64,000 nucleotides of DNA from Gracilariopsis chorda (taxonomy: Eukaryota; Rhodophyta; Florideophyceae; Gracilariales; Gracilariaceae): positions 248,001-312,000 of the forward strand of contig NBIV01000057.1 of NCBI GenBank assembly GCA_003194525.1. Reading direction: 5' to 3'. Shown piece by piece: positions 11,950 to 23,900 of this stretch. Made by a program: the position numbers and the translations under genes. Numbering within the stretch: position 1 is the stretch's first letter; every line of letters starts with the position of its first letter. The notes beneath the pieces are model-generated. The model was not told the origin of the DNA. It saw only the letters and a program-made list of their open reading frames with translations, and made no database searches.

Positions 11950-13926
11950 CTAAGATGTCCAGTGCTTTGGGACACAGCACTAACAATGTTGCCCTCTATG
12001 CGGCTCATGTCCGCAGCGTTCAAAACGCAGCATGAAGATCGAAAGCTCCAGAAAGTACGCAGAGAAGCGGCACTAGAGCTGCTCAAGAAAGACTTTTCTA
12101 TCCGCACAACATCAATGGAACCAATGTATCGTCTTTAACAGTACAACGCCTTCGAACTGCGCTACAAAGCAATAACCTCATAACCCTACATAAGCTTTTG
12201 GATCCAGTTACCCACCACGCTGGTAGACCGTTTGTTGTAACCATACCCGAACAATTGTTGGTTTTAAATCGCGCATTTGAGGCAGCTCAGCGAGGACTCG
12301 CAATGGATGTGAAGCAAATGAGAGTGGGGTTAGGAGGTATCACAAAAGATGGTCATAGAGGATACAAAAACGGGCTTCCAAGCGGTGATAATTTGCGTTG
12401 ATTCAGAGCAAAAAACAGACAGCTCACCCTTCGAAATGCGGAGAGTATAACGCAGGCTCGTTTAGCTGCACAATCTTACAATCATGTACAATCGCTCAAA
12501 GAAGTGTTAATGAAGCTCGACAGAAAACATCCAGGCCTTCTCTCCGATCCCAATCGCGTTTGGAACTATCACGAAACCAGTATCCTTCCTGAGTTCGGAA
12601 AGCGCGTCAAGTGTTTTTGTCCTTCTGATAGTCATAAGGGTGGCACCAGACGGTCAATGAAGGAAAATGGAAACCATGTTACCGCAGGAATTGCCATCTC
12701 GGCTGCGAGACACGTTGCTCCACTAGTGCTGATAGCTTCAGGCAGCGAAAAATGTCCCATTGGCTTGAACCACTGCATCGAGAAGACTTCGTCCATGATG
12801 ATGGTAGTCCACATTGGCTCACGGATAAAAACTGGTGTCCTGGAGACACCTGTTTGTTAGTTAGCGAAAATGGGTCAGTCGATCGCAAGAACATGCCTCA
12901 TATCGTTTCGCACGTTAACAGGTTCATACGCGCAGTAATTTCTGAAGACGAACCTGATCTTCTCCTTCTGGACGGGCACAGTTCTTGTCAGAGCGTAGAG
13001 TGGCTGGAGGTCTGTGCAGAAGTGAAAATAGAAGTTATCAAACTCCCGGCAAACACAACACATTTTCTACAGCCTTGCGACAAAGCGGTTAACAAAAGCT
13101 TTCGGGAACGCCTACGCAAACCTAGAGAAGTTTTGATGAGACAGTGCCATACCTCCCATGCCAAGGTTGCGATTAAAATCAAGTTAGCTGTGGCAGGATT
13201 TCGTGCAGTCACAAACGCTGTTGCCAGAAAGCTTTTGATGAAGCGCGGATTTGGCCAATGGACTACGGCTTTATGGAGCCTTTTACTGTACCAAAGGCCA
13301 GTGGAGTGGTCACAACTACACTGCAGAGTGGATGTCCAGTTGATCATGATACTTTTGATCTGGAAACTACGTCATCGTTTTACAACAAGCGTGCGAGTCG
13401 CATACTTGTTAATCAGATACACCTTATGACTTCACCTGTTTGTAGACCGTCATACGTCCTGGCGGAAATTGCACTGCTGATGCGCAACTCGTACGTCGTC
13501 AACCAGTTGTTGAGCAAAAGAATTGCCCCTGTTCCCAGCGCTTCTAAGTGTTCTGCTCCAAACAAGGTTATTTGTTCCGGGAATGTTGCAGAGCTGCTGA
13601 CAGTTGATAAAATGCGGAGCAAATTGGGTTCAACGAAGGGTTTCAAAGCTACAAAGAACTCTTTGCCGGTAGTGAGTGGGCTTAGTGCGGTTCGGAGTAC
13701 AGCGCAAAAGGAGAACGAGCTACGAAGTGGTCAGACGAAGATGGGAGGAAAAAAAAGCGGCTCAAGCGATAGCATCTTGGATGACGTTCCAATTGCGCAG
13801 TGGCCCACACGTGCCAAGAAGTCTATCGGGCGTAGAACCGTTCTTGCAGCAGTTGACTGCAATCGAACTGCAGCAGAAGCGTTAGTGACGCTTGCTGAGA
13901 GGCAGAGAGACCGAAACCCTGAATGA
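11950..13926 (+). pseudogene. pogo/Tigger-like (CENP-B type DDE) transposase, decayed
   Basis: The frame from 12198 to 12860 holds the helix-turn-helix end and the first part of the DDE domain. A TGA at 12399 falls where the family has the Trp of a WFRAKN-like motif, and the same frame continues beyond it. The next frame (12752-13429) holds LLLLDGHSSC and LPANTTHFLQPCDKAV, the second and third catalytic blocks of DDE_1 transposases. The first catalytic block reads NYHETSI where NxDETxI is usual, so the first Asp is a His. A third frame (13258-13926) gives a basic, Ser-rich tail. At least one stop and two frameshifts mark it as dead. Family assignment is secure. Confidence 0.8.
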
Positions 13927-14552
13927 GGCGCCGTACCAAATTGTGCCTTTTATCGTAAAACGTGTTTTGTTGGTGCTGTTATGATACAGCATGATCGGTG
14001 ATTTTGGCCCTTTGAATGTACATTCTGAGTCTCTCGTTATGTGTTCCAAATTGCGCCGACGAGAGGGATACCAGCCACAAAAAACGGAACAGTTGAGGGA
14101 CCCGCTTGACCAGATGGCAAGCCTCGCGTGACTGAAATACGCTGGGAACGATTGGGATATACAATGGAGCTGTATTTTGTGAGCTGTAGTGACTGACGGA
14201 CCGAACGGGGCCATGGTTAGACCAACTGATTGTAAAGTGAAACAAGGCGGAGTACATTGTTGGATACCAGTTGGTACAGATCCAGTGGTCGCAACAAACT
14301 GTTGGGTCCGTCCCACAGCAGCGTAGTGGTCGTAGGAACTACTAGGAGAGGGATTGTCATCCACTATATTTGAAAGAACTCCCAAATGGTACAGTGCGCG
14401 CAACTCCTTTAAGCACACGCACCCAACTGACAAAAAAAGTGTTCTGCGTCTGCAAGCATGACACAAATGATGTTTGCTCACACAGAACAAGGTTGTTAAA
14501 CATAACCTATAGAACCGTTTGCACCAGTTCCGTATCATTTTGACCACAGGTG
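13927..14552. other. Gap between the pogo-like and Tc1-like elements
   Basis: A 227-codon open frame on the minus strand (14565-13882) overlaps the end of the pogo-like pseudogene. It shows no recognisable domain and has Cys/His-rich noise-like composition. The right end of the pogo-like element probably lies here, but no inverted repeats were found. Confidence 0.35.
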
Positions 14553-15796
14553 CAAATAATGCCACGAAACAACTTTAGGCACACGAAACAGTATGTGACA
14601 CACATAATAAAACCCTAAGTCTTTATTCGTTCAGTACTTTGTAGCACCGCCACGTTTGTCCATCACAGCCAAGAGACGTTTGGGAATAGATCGAAAGAGC
14701 TTTTGCATGTAATGTGCCGTTAAACTGCGCCAAACAGTGACAATGGACTCCTTCAAATCCTCAACATTGTCAAACTGCTTTCCATTGGCGTACACCGTCC
14801 TAGCCATTAGTCCCCAAACGTTTTCTATAATATTTAAGTCCGGAGACTTAGCCGGCCATGGTAGAGTACGAACGTAGTGTCCATGTAGCCAGTTCCATGT
14901 ATAATTAGAGCGATGAATTGAAGCGTTATCCCGTTGGAAGATCCAGGTTGACATTGGTCCAAAAAGTTCTGCAGTCCACGGTAGTAAACCAAGCTCCAAA
15001 GTCTCACAATACTTCTTAGAGTCCTGAGTGCCAGTCAAAAACATCAACTCACTCATCCCGTAGAAAGAAATAGCTCCCCAGACTCTGACCGAATTACCTC
15101 CTCCGACACTGGAGGACAAGCGTCTCGGTTCCGTCCTTAAATCATGCCAATAATATGACAATCCATCAGGGCCATCTAAGTTGAACTTCTTCTCATCTGA
15201 AAAAACAACTTTGTTCCAAAAATATTCTCCCTTCGATATATTGCGCCGGGCCCATTGAATACGTGCAACTTTATGACCTTCGGTCATCTTTGGGCCTTGC
15301 TTCATCTTAGAATATTTCAGATTCTCATCTTCTTTGAGTAGCTGCTGTACGCGGCGCACGGATATCTGCAGATTAAGGTCCTTTTTGAGGTCAGAAGCAC
15401 TGGCATTACCTTTTCGCGCCTCGCGTAGAAGAGCACGATGTTGCTGCGGAGAGATTTTTCGGAGTTTCTTCGCAATAGGAGGGGGTTTATGCCGAGTTTT
15501 GGAACTGAGAAAGCTGCGTACAGCTCCTACGGAGCGCTGGACATGATCTGCTATCTGTCGGAGAGACATTACTTCATGGTGGAGTGCAGATATTTGCCCT
15601 TTTTCGTATTGGGTCAAGTACTTACCTCTTGCCATTTTTGGAGCTACGAAGGACATAGGAGTGAAGAAGAATACTGGCAGTAACAGGTACTAAGGATTAT
15701 GAGGAAATAGATTTGAATTCTGAGGAAGTTCCGCCTTTTTCATGACATGTGTCATATACTATTTCGCGTGTTTAAAGGAATTTCATGACATTTTTT
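14553..15796 (-). mobile_element. Tc1/mariner transposon, apparently intact coding region
   Basis: A single transposase gene is flanked by diverged inverted repeats of about 50 bp (14553-14605 and 15745-15796). Reversed, the left arm reads GTCACATACTGTTTCGTGTG, against GTCATATACTATTTCGCGTG on the right, and similarity continues through CATTATTTG / CATTTTTTT. Overall arm identity is near 75-80% by eye. The true outer tips may lie slightly outside these limits. No TA target duplication was fixed. It lies inside the debris of chromovirus B and postdates it. Confidence 0.75.
14631..15656 (-). CDS. Tc1-type transposase (DD34E)
   Basis: The 341-residue product has the usual length for Tc1 transposases. 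The N-terminus has a paired helix-turn-helix region (about residues 8-120) with the LRQIADHVQRSVGAVRSFL recognition helices. The catalytic triad is visible as FSDEKKF, FQRDNASIH and SPDLNIIENVW, with Asp and Glu spaced as in DD34E enzymes. The W-GLMAR and KSPDLN blocks are canonical. Either ATG 15656 or the second ATG (15635, MARGKY) could start translation; the second resembles family starts better. It would cut and paste the element at TA dinucleotides. The frame is uninterrupted, so it could be active or recently active, although the inverted repeats have diverged. Confidence 0.9.
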   Translation of the reverse strand: MSFVAPKMARGKYLTQYEKGQISALHHEVMSLRQIADHVQRSVGAVRSFLSSKTRHKPPPIAKKLRKISPQQHRALLREARKGNASASDLKKDLNLQISVRRVQQLLKEDENLKYSKMKQGPKMTEGHKVARIQWARRNISKGEYFWNKVVFSDEKKFNLDGPDGLSYYWHDLRTEPRRLSSSVGGGNSVRVWGAISFYGMSELMFLTGTQDSKKYCETLELGLLPWTAELFGPMSTWIFQRDNASIHRSNYTWNWLHGHYVRTLPWPAKSPDLNIIENVWGLMARTVYANGKQFDNVEDLKESIVTVWRSLTAHYMQKLFRSIPKRLLAVMDKRGGATKY

Positions 15797-17119
15797 ATTG
15801 ATATCATAACCCTAGATGGTTTCTATGGGGAGAATTGACTACAACTGTTGTTAGTAGGCTAATGTTCAACGTGCAAGCACAGCTTTGTGCTGCTGCTGCA
15901 TGCTCAATTTGACAATAAAGGCTTGTTGCATGGTGTGCCTAAAGCAGTTGTGCGCACTGTACGTACCCGTCTAGCACAGGGGGTGCTAAAATTGACCTTG
16001 GAAGCAACGGAGTCCATCGTTTTGGGCATCCCGCCGCGCTGAAACGAGGCGGTCACTAGTCATAATGTATATAGCCGCGATGGCATTCGGGGAACTTGGT
16101 GGGTTGAATTATTGCCACCAACTACGATGGACTGGATGCACAGCGTTCTCGACGTCTAGTACAGTATGGAAACGACCGGCAACTACCTGAATGACTGGAG
16201 TGGAAGCAGTCTAACGACTAACATGGGATGCAACCGTAGTAGGGGCAGTAGCACCCACAGAGAAGATCTGAGGTACCGCAGGGGATTCTTTAACCGATTT
16301 GTGCATAGCAACATGCTCACTCTGCCCATCATCATGACTTGCAAGATACACTGGAAAGCTCTGCTCGTCCGCGGTAGCTGTGTGGAGTTCTTTATGGTTC
16401 CAAACCACCCAGACCTGACCTCTCGTCCAGGGATGGTTCTCAGCGGCAATCAAAATGGGAGTGAGCTCCCGGACTGAGTAATTTGTGTCTCGGACAAGCC
16501 TCTATAGGCCAAGCTCGTTACAGTTAGTTCCCACAATTTGTTTCGATATACTGAAAATACGTCCAACATGATAGAGCGTATGAGACATAAAGGTAGGATC
16601 GGTGAACCAATTGGGGTACGCCACGCCCCCAATAGCTGTTTAGAGAGATTAGAGTGCCTCCATGGCAGCGAAATGCGCAAGGGCAGTGGTACAAACGGTG
16701 CCTACGAAAGAGGAGCTATCTATAATAGTGCTGCCGAAGTACACCAATATTGATGATATTGGAACGTCCAGGAAGTGGCACAGTTTGTAATGCTCCCACT
16801 ATCTTGGTTGCGATACTTGGACCCGACTAGACATCGTGTGATCTTGCGGAAAGAATTCCACTAGGTTGTACGTGTGCATCGCTCGCACGTTAGGCCATCG
16901 GTGACGGAGACGACACTCGTCCGCTGACTACCCAACTCACCAGCCTCAGTCCATGAACTTATTGATATGTACCTGCCTATCCAAACAAACCATTATTAAG
17001 TCACATCGTACGGCTAAGCTATGGGAACTCATGTCAAATAGGACCCAAACCATTCAGCGAAAGTATTCAAACTCTTGGGTACCGTGGAGAAAAGGAACGT
17101 CAGATGGAAAAATAGGAAG
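15797..17119. other. Stretch without a recognisable gene
   Basis: Only short frames are present, none with a known domain. By position it should be part of the 3' region of chromovirus B, before the antisense ORF remnant. It contains scattered short palindromes such as GGTGCCTACG-like hairpins but nothing that can be assigned. Confidence 0.35.
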
Positions 17120-17870
17120 AATAACCTACAAAAATGGTGTATGAAGCTGCTCGGCATCGGGTACCGTCGATTTGTCTAGTTGAAGATTTTGGCTAGCAGG
17201 TGGTGTAGGAGCCCTGTAGGTAGGAATCTGCGCCATTGGCTTGCAATAAAATGGAACGTAAGAGACGTAGGTGTCTAGGAAGGGTGGACGGTACTCATTA
17301 GGAGCCTGAATCAAGTTGGTGTTGATGGACAAAAAGGCGGAATCGAAAATGCAAAGATCAATGTGCTGTACAGCTGCCCCAAAACCACCATAACGGCGAC
17401 TTAATCCCACGATAGGAACTAAACATGTACTTAGTTGACCCTGGAAGAACAGGCGGCCGGCACGGTATGAGGTGTTCCAGGGACTGGTACCAGCCTGGTG
17501 TAATTGTCCTGAAAGATCGCAGCGTGCCTCCAACGGCAACCCCAAGCGCTGCTTGGAGTATGCAAACCACTATGTGACTGGGAACGGGTAACCAGTATGG
17601 TTATATTACCATAGAGACTCGTTCGCAGATTAGGGTTGGTCGCACATGCAAAAGTAGTTGGTCCTGTATGAAACATTGAAAGTGAAAGAAACGCAGAAAG
17701 ATCAAAGAAATCGTCCCAAGAGATAAACTTGTGGATCAAAGCATCTCTGCGGCCTCTGTAGAAGCTCTTTTTACTGTTTCGTCTCGAACCAAAGGCAAAA
17801 GCCTCCAAATCATGGATAAAACGGCGAAGGGTACGCCACCGTGAAGAACCTGAGTAGGTGCTCAAATGAT
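17120..17870 (-). pseudogene. Decayed relative of the antisense ORF of chromovirus A
   Basis: The minus-strand translation has LRRFI, a basic GRRDALI patch, SLYG and AWGC in the same order as LRRSL, SRRRYLI, SLYY and EWGAC in the 4442-6250 ORF. The distance from LRR to SLY is 71 residues here and 70 there. Similarity is weak but collinear. It lies antisense to the pol of chromovirus B, downstream of its chromodomain, as in element A. It is broken in several places. Homology is an inference from eye alignment and needs a profile comparison. Confidence 0.45.
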
Positions 17871-18449
17871 CCTACTCGTTACAACTCGGTTCGTGTGGGT
17901 GCGGGAGCGACGCGCCACTGAGATGGCACCTGCTCAGACCCAATTGGTGGCTAAGCGGATGAACCCTCCCAATCCTCTAGATACAGTACGGCCTCTAATT
18001 CCTTACGGGTTTGCCTGAAGTGAGGGAAAAGGATCATGAAATTGGCAGGAGGACAAGTTGACATTAACGCAGTGCACCAAAACTCTGCAAAAAGGGAACC
18101 GAACGGGCAAGGCGAGTTGGGATTAAAGACAACGGGATTTTACCGTGAAAATACAAAGCAAACGCAGACTCTCAGCCTATTAAGCCGTAAAATTTGCCAA
18201 TCCCGCCGCAAAACAGCGGGGAAAACAACCCAAGTGGTATATTGGGTCGCACATAAGGGAGATGTTGCGTTTTTTCGAAAGGTCACACAGAACCAAAAGG
18301 TACAGGATGAGGTCTACTAACCAGAAGAAAGCCCCGAAAGCCCCAAAAGCCCCGGAAGATGAAAGAGAGAACAATGATGAGGTTCGAATTCACTGCGAGG
18401 AGAGGATGCACCACCTACCGCTGAGCATAATACAACATGGTGCTGCGCA
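17871..18449. other. Stretch without a recognisable gene
   Basis: The forward frames near 18036-18465 are Lys/Pro-rich (KAPKAPKAPEDE) and match nothing I know. The stretch may hold the decayed 5' part of the antisense ORF remnant or the inner edge of an LTR. Confidence 0.3.
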
Positions 18450-19130
18450 CGCTGAGCAATTCTAAGTGCACCGAAGGTGCTGCCAAAATGGTTTACCGAC
18501 AGTGGCCACCGGGCCACAGTGTACAGCCACAAAATTGTTTCTGTTGGTAGGAGGGAGGTCTATAGTATAGTGAAATATAGCCACCTGGGCAGTACAACTC
18601 GCGCTTTACCAATAGTTTAGTATGCCAAGTGAGTCAGAGTGTCTAAGTAATTAGTGTACTAGTTTACTTAATCATTTCTAGATACGTTGTGACCATCTGC
18701 TACTGTGATGTGAGGCCGTGTCACTAGGGCCGACCCCACCGTATACCAAGTGGCAAAGTGCACCTGAGTTTGAGTCTCACTCACCCTTAAGGTGCGTGCA
18801 GCGCTCCCGCTCCAAGAATGGTAAAGGTAAGCACCTCTTAGCTAAGTGGGATATCATTTGGTTTGTACAGTCAACCATCTGGTTTTGCTTTGACTATTCA
18901 GGCTATAATAGCCCGTGTCTGCCGTACAACCAACACCACAAATTAGTTACAGTTAGTTCGACTGGTTATCTCGCGCTCTTGACTGTTTTATGCTGCCACT
19001 ACCATCTGGTTATTCAACTTCCACCCTTCAGGATGAGCTCTTACCACTTCTCCAATAGAGGTTATCCAGGCAGAGCACTTAGCTCGTACTGGGTACCCAA
19101 TCGGTTGCATCAAAGATATAGGTGTTCTGA
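18450..19130 (+). repeat. LTR-like stretch, plus orientation, tentative
   Basis: Near 18490-18545 the marks GGCCACAGTG and AGCCACAAAATTG resemble GGCCACAGTAGTGG and GCCACGAAATG of the element C LTR read in the opposite orientation. Further weak resemblance occurs near 19070-19110. The position fits a 3' LTR of chromovirus B. Similarity is patchy, so the call is tentative. Confidence 0.3.
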
Positions 19131-19189
19131 TTTATGGTGAAGGTTGATAATGGACTGCGTAGTTTCTTCTCGGTATGATTTGGTTGGTC

Positions 19190-19439
19190 TTCTTTTACAG
19201 CCAGAGAAGAGCTCTAAACATAGTGAGTGATTTTCTTTTTATCCAAGTGTTCTCATGACTTGGGTATGCGAGCCATTTGACAAAAACGGCAAATCTTCTG
19301 GCCCTCCTTCTTTGTTTGACGATACATTCTATTTCATACTCTGGTCTCCCATCCTTCAATGATACTGGGTTTGTATGAGCTGGCTTGGGAGAAATTGACC
19401 TGTCTTACCCGTAGGGTTTCAGAACAATATTCTGGAACA
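19190..19439 (-). mobile_element. Left part of chromovirus D (chromodomain end)
   Basis: On the minus strand this short stretch encodes a chromodomain-like fragment with VKWLAYPSHENTW, the core of a chromodomain in Ty3/gypsy chromoviruses. It is AT-richer than element C. Element C has inserted at its right edge, separating it from the integrase of element D at 29355 onward. It is old, with several breaks. Confidence 0.65.
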
Positions 19440-20266
19440 TGTGGTGCAATACCCCAAAGGGGAAAAACACCGAAAGACGTTCGGGATCTTCCTCTCACGA
19501 GGTGAACCCAGTTGGGTAGAGCCCTCCCAGAGGTGTCACGGCGAGGCCGGTTTGTAAGACCAGGGACACCTGTCGCGACTCGCGCAGGGAGGTGAAGGCG
19601 AAGAATCGGTATCCGCGTGAGCGGGGTGTGATCCTCAGTAGAGGTATGTTTCCACGTAAGTGGGGGTGTGTGAGCGGATGCGCACACGAGGGCCGCAGAT
19701 AGCGGGAGGTGCTACCCTAAAAAGGGGAAAAAGGAAGGGCGAAGAGGAGGAAAGAAGGACAAAGTGAGTCGCGAGAGCGACGAACAGATACGGCAATGCC
19801 AGTGGACAGGACTCCCTATACAGGGCGAAACACCAATGTGATTGGAACAATTATACTCCCAAGGATGGGCTTCTTTAGATGTGCAAGGGGGTTAGATGTC
19901 CCGTGGTTTACGGCGTTTCCCTCCAAGGAGGAGTAGAGTACGCGCGCAAGCGGCAACAACTAGAGCCAATTCCCCAGGTTGGGGTCCCTTGTTGGGGAAG
20001 GTTTACTGGTGCGACGGCAGTGCGCCGTCGCACTAAGTACTAGCTTCCCCGAAATGGGTGTGAAAATAATAAATAATATTAACTAAAATACTCTACATTT
20101 CGTGGCAACATCCACTACTGTGGCCAACCGCCAATTGGCCGAAAACCGTGTCCCATGTGTCCATATCCACCATAGTGGGGCGTAGTTCATATACACACTA
20201 CACAACCGATAATATTGGGAAAGCGTTCAAGTACCAAGAATCCCTCCCTGAGGGCGTTGCACTACA
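19440..20266 (-). repeat. 3' LTR of chromovirus C
   Basis: It is an 827-bp copy with TG...CA ends and an 11-bp imperfect terminal inversion (TGTGGTGCAAT / GTTGCACTACA). It is the same length as the right copy and about 98% identical. An AT-rich tract near 20070-20100 precedes a hairpin-rich zone; a promoter position could not be fixed. Confidence 0.93.
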
Positions 20267-20574
20267 TATCCCCCCTAAGACGGGAAAACCACCGCTAACG
20301 CGGAGGGTTCCCAGACGAAAATGGGTGATAAAAGCGCATACGTCCTCTCCGGTTCTTCTTTCCTGGCATAGCCGGCTATTGTAGTATAGTGTTGTGGGGA
20401 GCTAGCTGCTCCCTTGAATAAACTTTCCCGTTTTGAACGGTGATTCTCATTTGAGTTCCCCGTCTTCGCCAGACCTTGCCTTGTTATCCTTTCCTATCGC
20501 TCTCCGCTCGTGCGCCAACGTTACCCAACTTGGGCATTAACCAGCGTGGCTGGGGCTGCAGTTCCCGTTTGACG

Positions 20575-20760
20575 GTGGTATCGCAGGACCTGCGACCGTG
20601 GGAGGTGTTCAATTGGCTCCAACGTATCCTCACTGGGGTCGTACCCGTACCAGCGGACGCGGTATTGTAGAATACCATCCTGGTCCCAGGTGTGTCCGAC
20701 AAGTCGGTCTACTACGAACTCTCGTTCGTAGACCTGCCGGCCGTGCCGAGTGGTGGTTGT
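20575..20760 (-). other. Chromodomain of chromovirus C
   Basis: The C-terminal domain reads EFVVDRLVGHT, then YRVRWYGYDP, then EPIEHLPRS, the three blocks of a chromodomain. In chromoviruses this domain guides integrase to particular chromatin. Elements A, B and D carry recognisable relatives of it at the same end of pol. Confidence 0.85.
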
Positions 20761-20938
20761 ACTTCCTTGCGGGGGCTGCCCGCTGTGCGGTATAATGTCC
20801 CTTAGCAGGGTGTTCGGCGATAACTCCGGCGTTGCCGTGCACTGTGATAGCGGCCGCTGCTCATGCGGGAAGATATCCCTCAAGAGGGTGTGTGGTGCCG
20901 CGGTTTTCACCGGCAAGTCATTCCCCATTGGGGAAGGT

Positions 20939-23900
20939 TCATTTCCGCTTTCGCGGTATTGCGGGCGAACCCGCCAGTCGGCGGGGGACTTGGGCTCTGC
21001 CTTCGCGGTTGAGCTCACGAACCGCGAGTTTGCGGGAACATGACCGCTCCTGCGGAATCGGCATTTCCACAATCCCCTGGGGGGTCCCGTGCGACACGGT
21101 GATTGGGTGGCAAACCGCCTCCCTGCCAGGCGCACGAGCGCTCTGCACCATACGTTCCGGCGACACCGTGGTGTCCCCGGTTACTGACGGGTTGCCTGGG
21201 GCTAACTCCGGTACACCGGTATTTTGGTCAAAATTCCCCATTGGGGGGTGCCGGGCAGGTGCCGATGACACCCTTTTCAGCGGAATTGCCGCTAAGCGCG
21301 GTGCACCATCTCCATGAGGAGGAGCAGCGTCCGGTACGACCTGTTTCGAGCGTGCGATGGCGCGTGTTATTCCCGAATTCCTCGGTTCTTCACCGCAGCG
21401 TTGCGGGGGTTGGCGCAAATTATTCCCCGTAGCGGGGGCTTCGATTCCGTCAACGACGGGAGGCGTTTCCGGTGCTTGCGAGACATGGCTTAAAGCTTCG
21501 ACTGCGGCTTGGCTGCCTTTTTCCCCAAGAGGGGTATGGGTATTTCCCTGTGAGGCCGGCGTATCTGGGCGCCCCTTCTCCGCAAGGCGCGAGTCTGATC
21601 GACCTGATTGAACCGCTTCCGCGGGGACTTCAGCCAACGGCGGTTTCGAGGCATCGCCCTGCTCAGGGGATTGGGGGCAATCGTCACCATACTCCCTTAT
21701 CGGGGATCCTTCCCTGACCGGGGTGTGCGGTAGTTGCGCTTCAACTTCCCGTGTAGCACGGTATATTTCCCGCGTTTGTGGCGATGCCTCCGGGGATGGA
21801 TGGAGCGATTGCATTTCCGCTGCGGCGGTATTGGAGGGAGGCTTCCCATTTTCCCGTGACAAACGGTGTATTTGCCGCTTTTGCGGGGCCTGTGCGTCTG
21901 GTTCCTGTTGCACAGCACTGCCCGGGAACGGGGGATTAGTGTCGCGTGACATACTCCGTGCACCACGGTCAGTGTTCCGTATGTTACGGTGTGTTTCCCG
22001 TTGCGACGGCGATATCGTTCCTCGAAAACGAGTGTTCTCTTCCCCCTCCTTTGACGGAGCGGCGGGATAAGGGATAACATTCCCCGCCTGGCGGGTGTAA
22101 ATTCGCGCCAGTGGAGCAGACGTGGTAGGGGCGGGCGCTGAGAGGGCCGAATTACCCGGCTGAGCCGGTGAGTCCGACAGAGTCGGTAGGTCTGAGAGTC
22201 CCCGGCTGGGGTGTGGTAGTACCGTAGGCCTAGTACTCCCGGATGGTTCCGGTGTTGCAGAGTCCGTAGAAACGGGGTTGCCTGGATCCAGGACTACCTC
22301 TGACGAGGGAGGAGGGCCAAGGACAACACGATCACGGGAAATCCGTTCGTGCGTGTCGCCCATCTCTACCACGACAGTGTCGGTGTTTACAGAGATGACC
22401 TGGAATGGTCCATCCGCCACAGGCGAGTGTTTATGGCGCTTCTCCCGTTCCGGGTTGTAGTACTCCTTCCTGATGAAGACGTAGTTATTCGCCCGAATCG
22501 GGGACGGTTTCCCTCCCAAGCGAGCATCAAAATCCTGCTTGTAAGCGGCTTGGGCCCGTGCCATAGACTTCCGCGCAGCGGGGACCAGCTTGGAAAGCCA
22601 TTGCTTCCATTGCTGCCGGTAGATACCCACAGATGGGAAATTGTCCAAGGTAGCTTGGGGTTCCAGCGCCACAGGCGGGGGTGTTCTACATAGAACCAAC
22701 TCGAATGGCGAAACTCCGGTAGTCCGGTGTACCTGCGTATTGTACGCGTAGGTTACCGCATCAGAGTAGAGATCCCAATTCGTTGGGTGGTCAGCGACGT
22801 AGGAACGTAGCGCCGCGAGTAAAGTGCGGTTAAACCGTTCAACTTGCCCATTACATTGGGGGTGGTAGGTAGTCGTGAAGAAGGTCTTGACATCCAGGGT
22901 GCGACAAACATCCTGGAAGAACTTGCTCGCGAACTGTTTCCCGTTATCGGAGAGCACCTCCACAGGGGGACCGTAGACGAAAATCCAGTGCGTCACCAGA
23001 GCCTGGGCCACCGTGAGAGCGGTTATCCTCCGAAGAGGGACAGTCCGTACCAGCTTAGAAAAGCGGTCGGTAATGACAAGTAGAAACTTGTTTCCACGTG
23101 TCGTGGTGAGTATTGGTCCGAGAATATCGATCGCGATAAACTCGAGCGGCGCCCTTGCGGGGAATAGTTTCATCTTCTTCGCATTTTTGCGGAGCTTGAC
23201 GCGATTTTTCGCGCATTCGCTACAGAAACGCACAGTTGCGTAGCAATCCACCGCCATGGCGGGCCAATAGAAATCCCTTCGCAGGGTTAGGTAGAGTTTC
23301 CCCCCACCTGGGTGACCTCCAATGGGGGCGTAGTGTGATAGATGTAACACCCGCGACTGCAGGGAATGACGTACCACAATCTGTGGGCGGGCTTCGACCT
23401 TCCTTACGAGGTAGCCTTTGTCGTTTAACCCGAAAGGGAGATCTTCACCGCCGTTGATACGGGCACGAATCCTCGTACAGAATGGGTCGCCGAGTTGTTC
23501 TCGGATCATTTCTTCCGGTGATACCGGTACAAAGTTTCCCGGTAACGGGTTCTCAGATTCATCTCGCGATGCGAGTAGTTCGTCAAAATCAGCATCCTCG
23601 TCCCAGTTTTCTGGCCTAGCCTCGACGGCCCATTCCGGATCATCCGGGTCTATAGCCATGAAACATGGGACTTCATCATCCTCCGTTGGGAGTGCTTCCC
23701 CACTTGTGGGTAACCGCGACAGAGCGTGGGCTTGGGTGTTCTGCGCGCCCTTTTTATAAATGACTTGAAAGTCATATTCCGCGAGGCGGAGTCTCCAGCG
23801 CATGAGGCGTCCCGACGGGTCGGAGATATTCATCAACCACCTCAATGAGGAATGATCCGTGTACACGGTGAAGTGAACTTCCATAAGGTAGGAGCGCAGA

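Larger units (their letters stand above)
10086..19130 (+). mobile_element. Chromovirus B (Ty3/gypsy with chromodomain), old, broken and invaded
   Basis: Plus-strand order is integrase (about 10.09-10.6 kb), a Pro-rich tail to about 11.2 kb and a chromodomain (about 11.29-11.46 kb). Next come a zone invaded by a pogo-like and a Tc1-like element, an antisense ORF remnant (about 17.1-17.9 kb) and an LTR-like stretch (about 18.45-19.13 kb). Everything upstream of integrase is missing. The order mirrors chromovirus A exactly. Breaks are numerous. The outer limits are approximate and the LTR assignment is tentative. Confidence 0.5.

Noticed and set aside
13882-14565. A 227-codon minus-strand frame between the pogo-like and Tc1-like elements
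   Set aside because: No recognisable domain; it overlaps the pogo-like pseudogene antisense and probably arises by chance in element debris.
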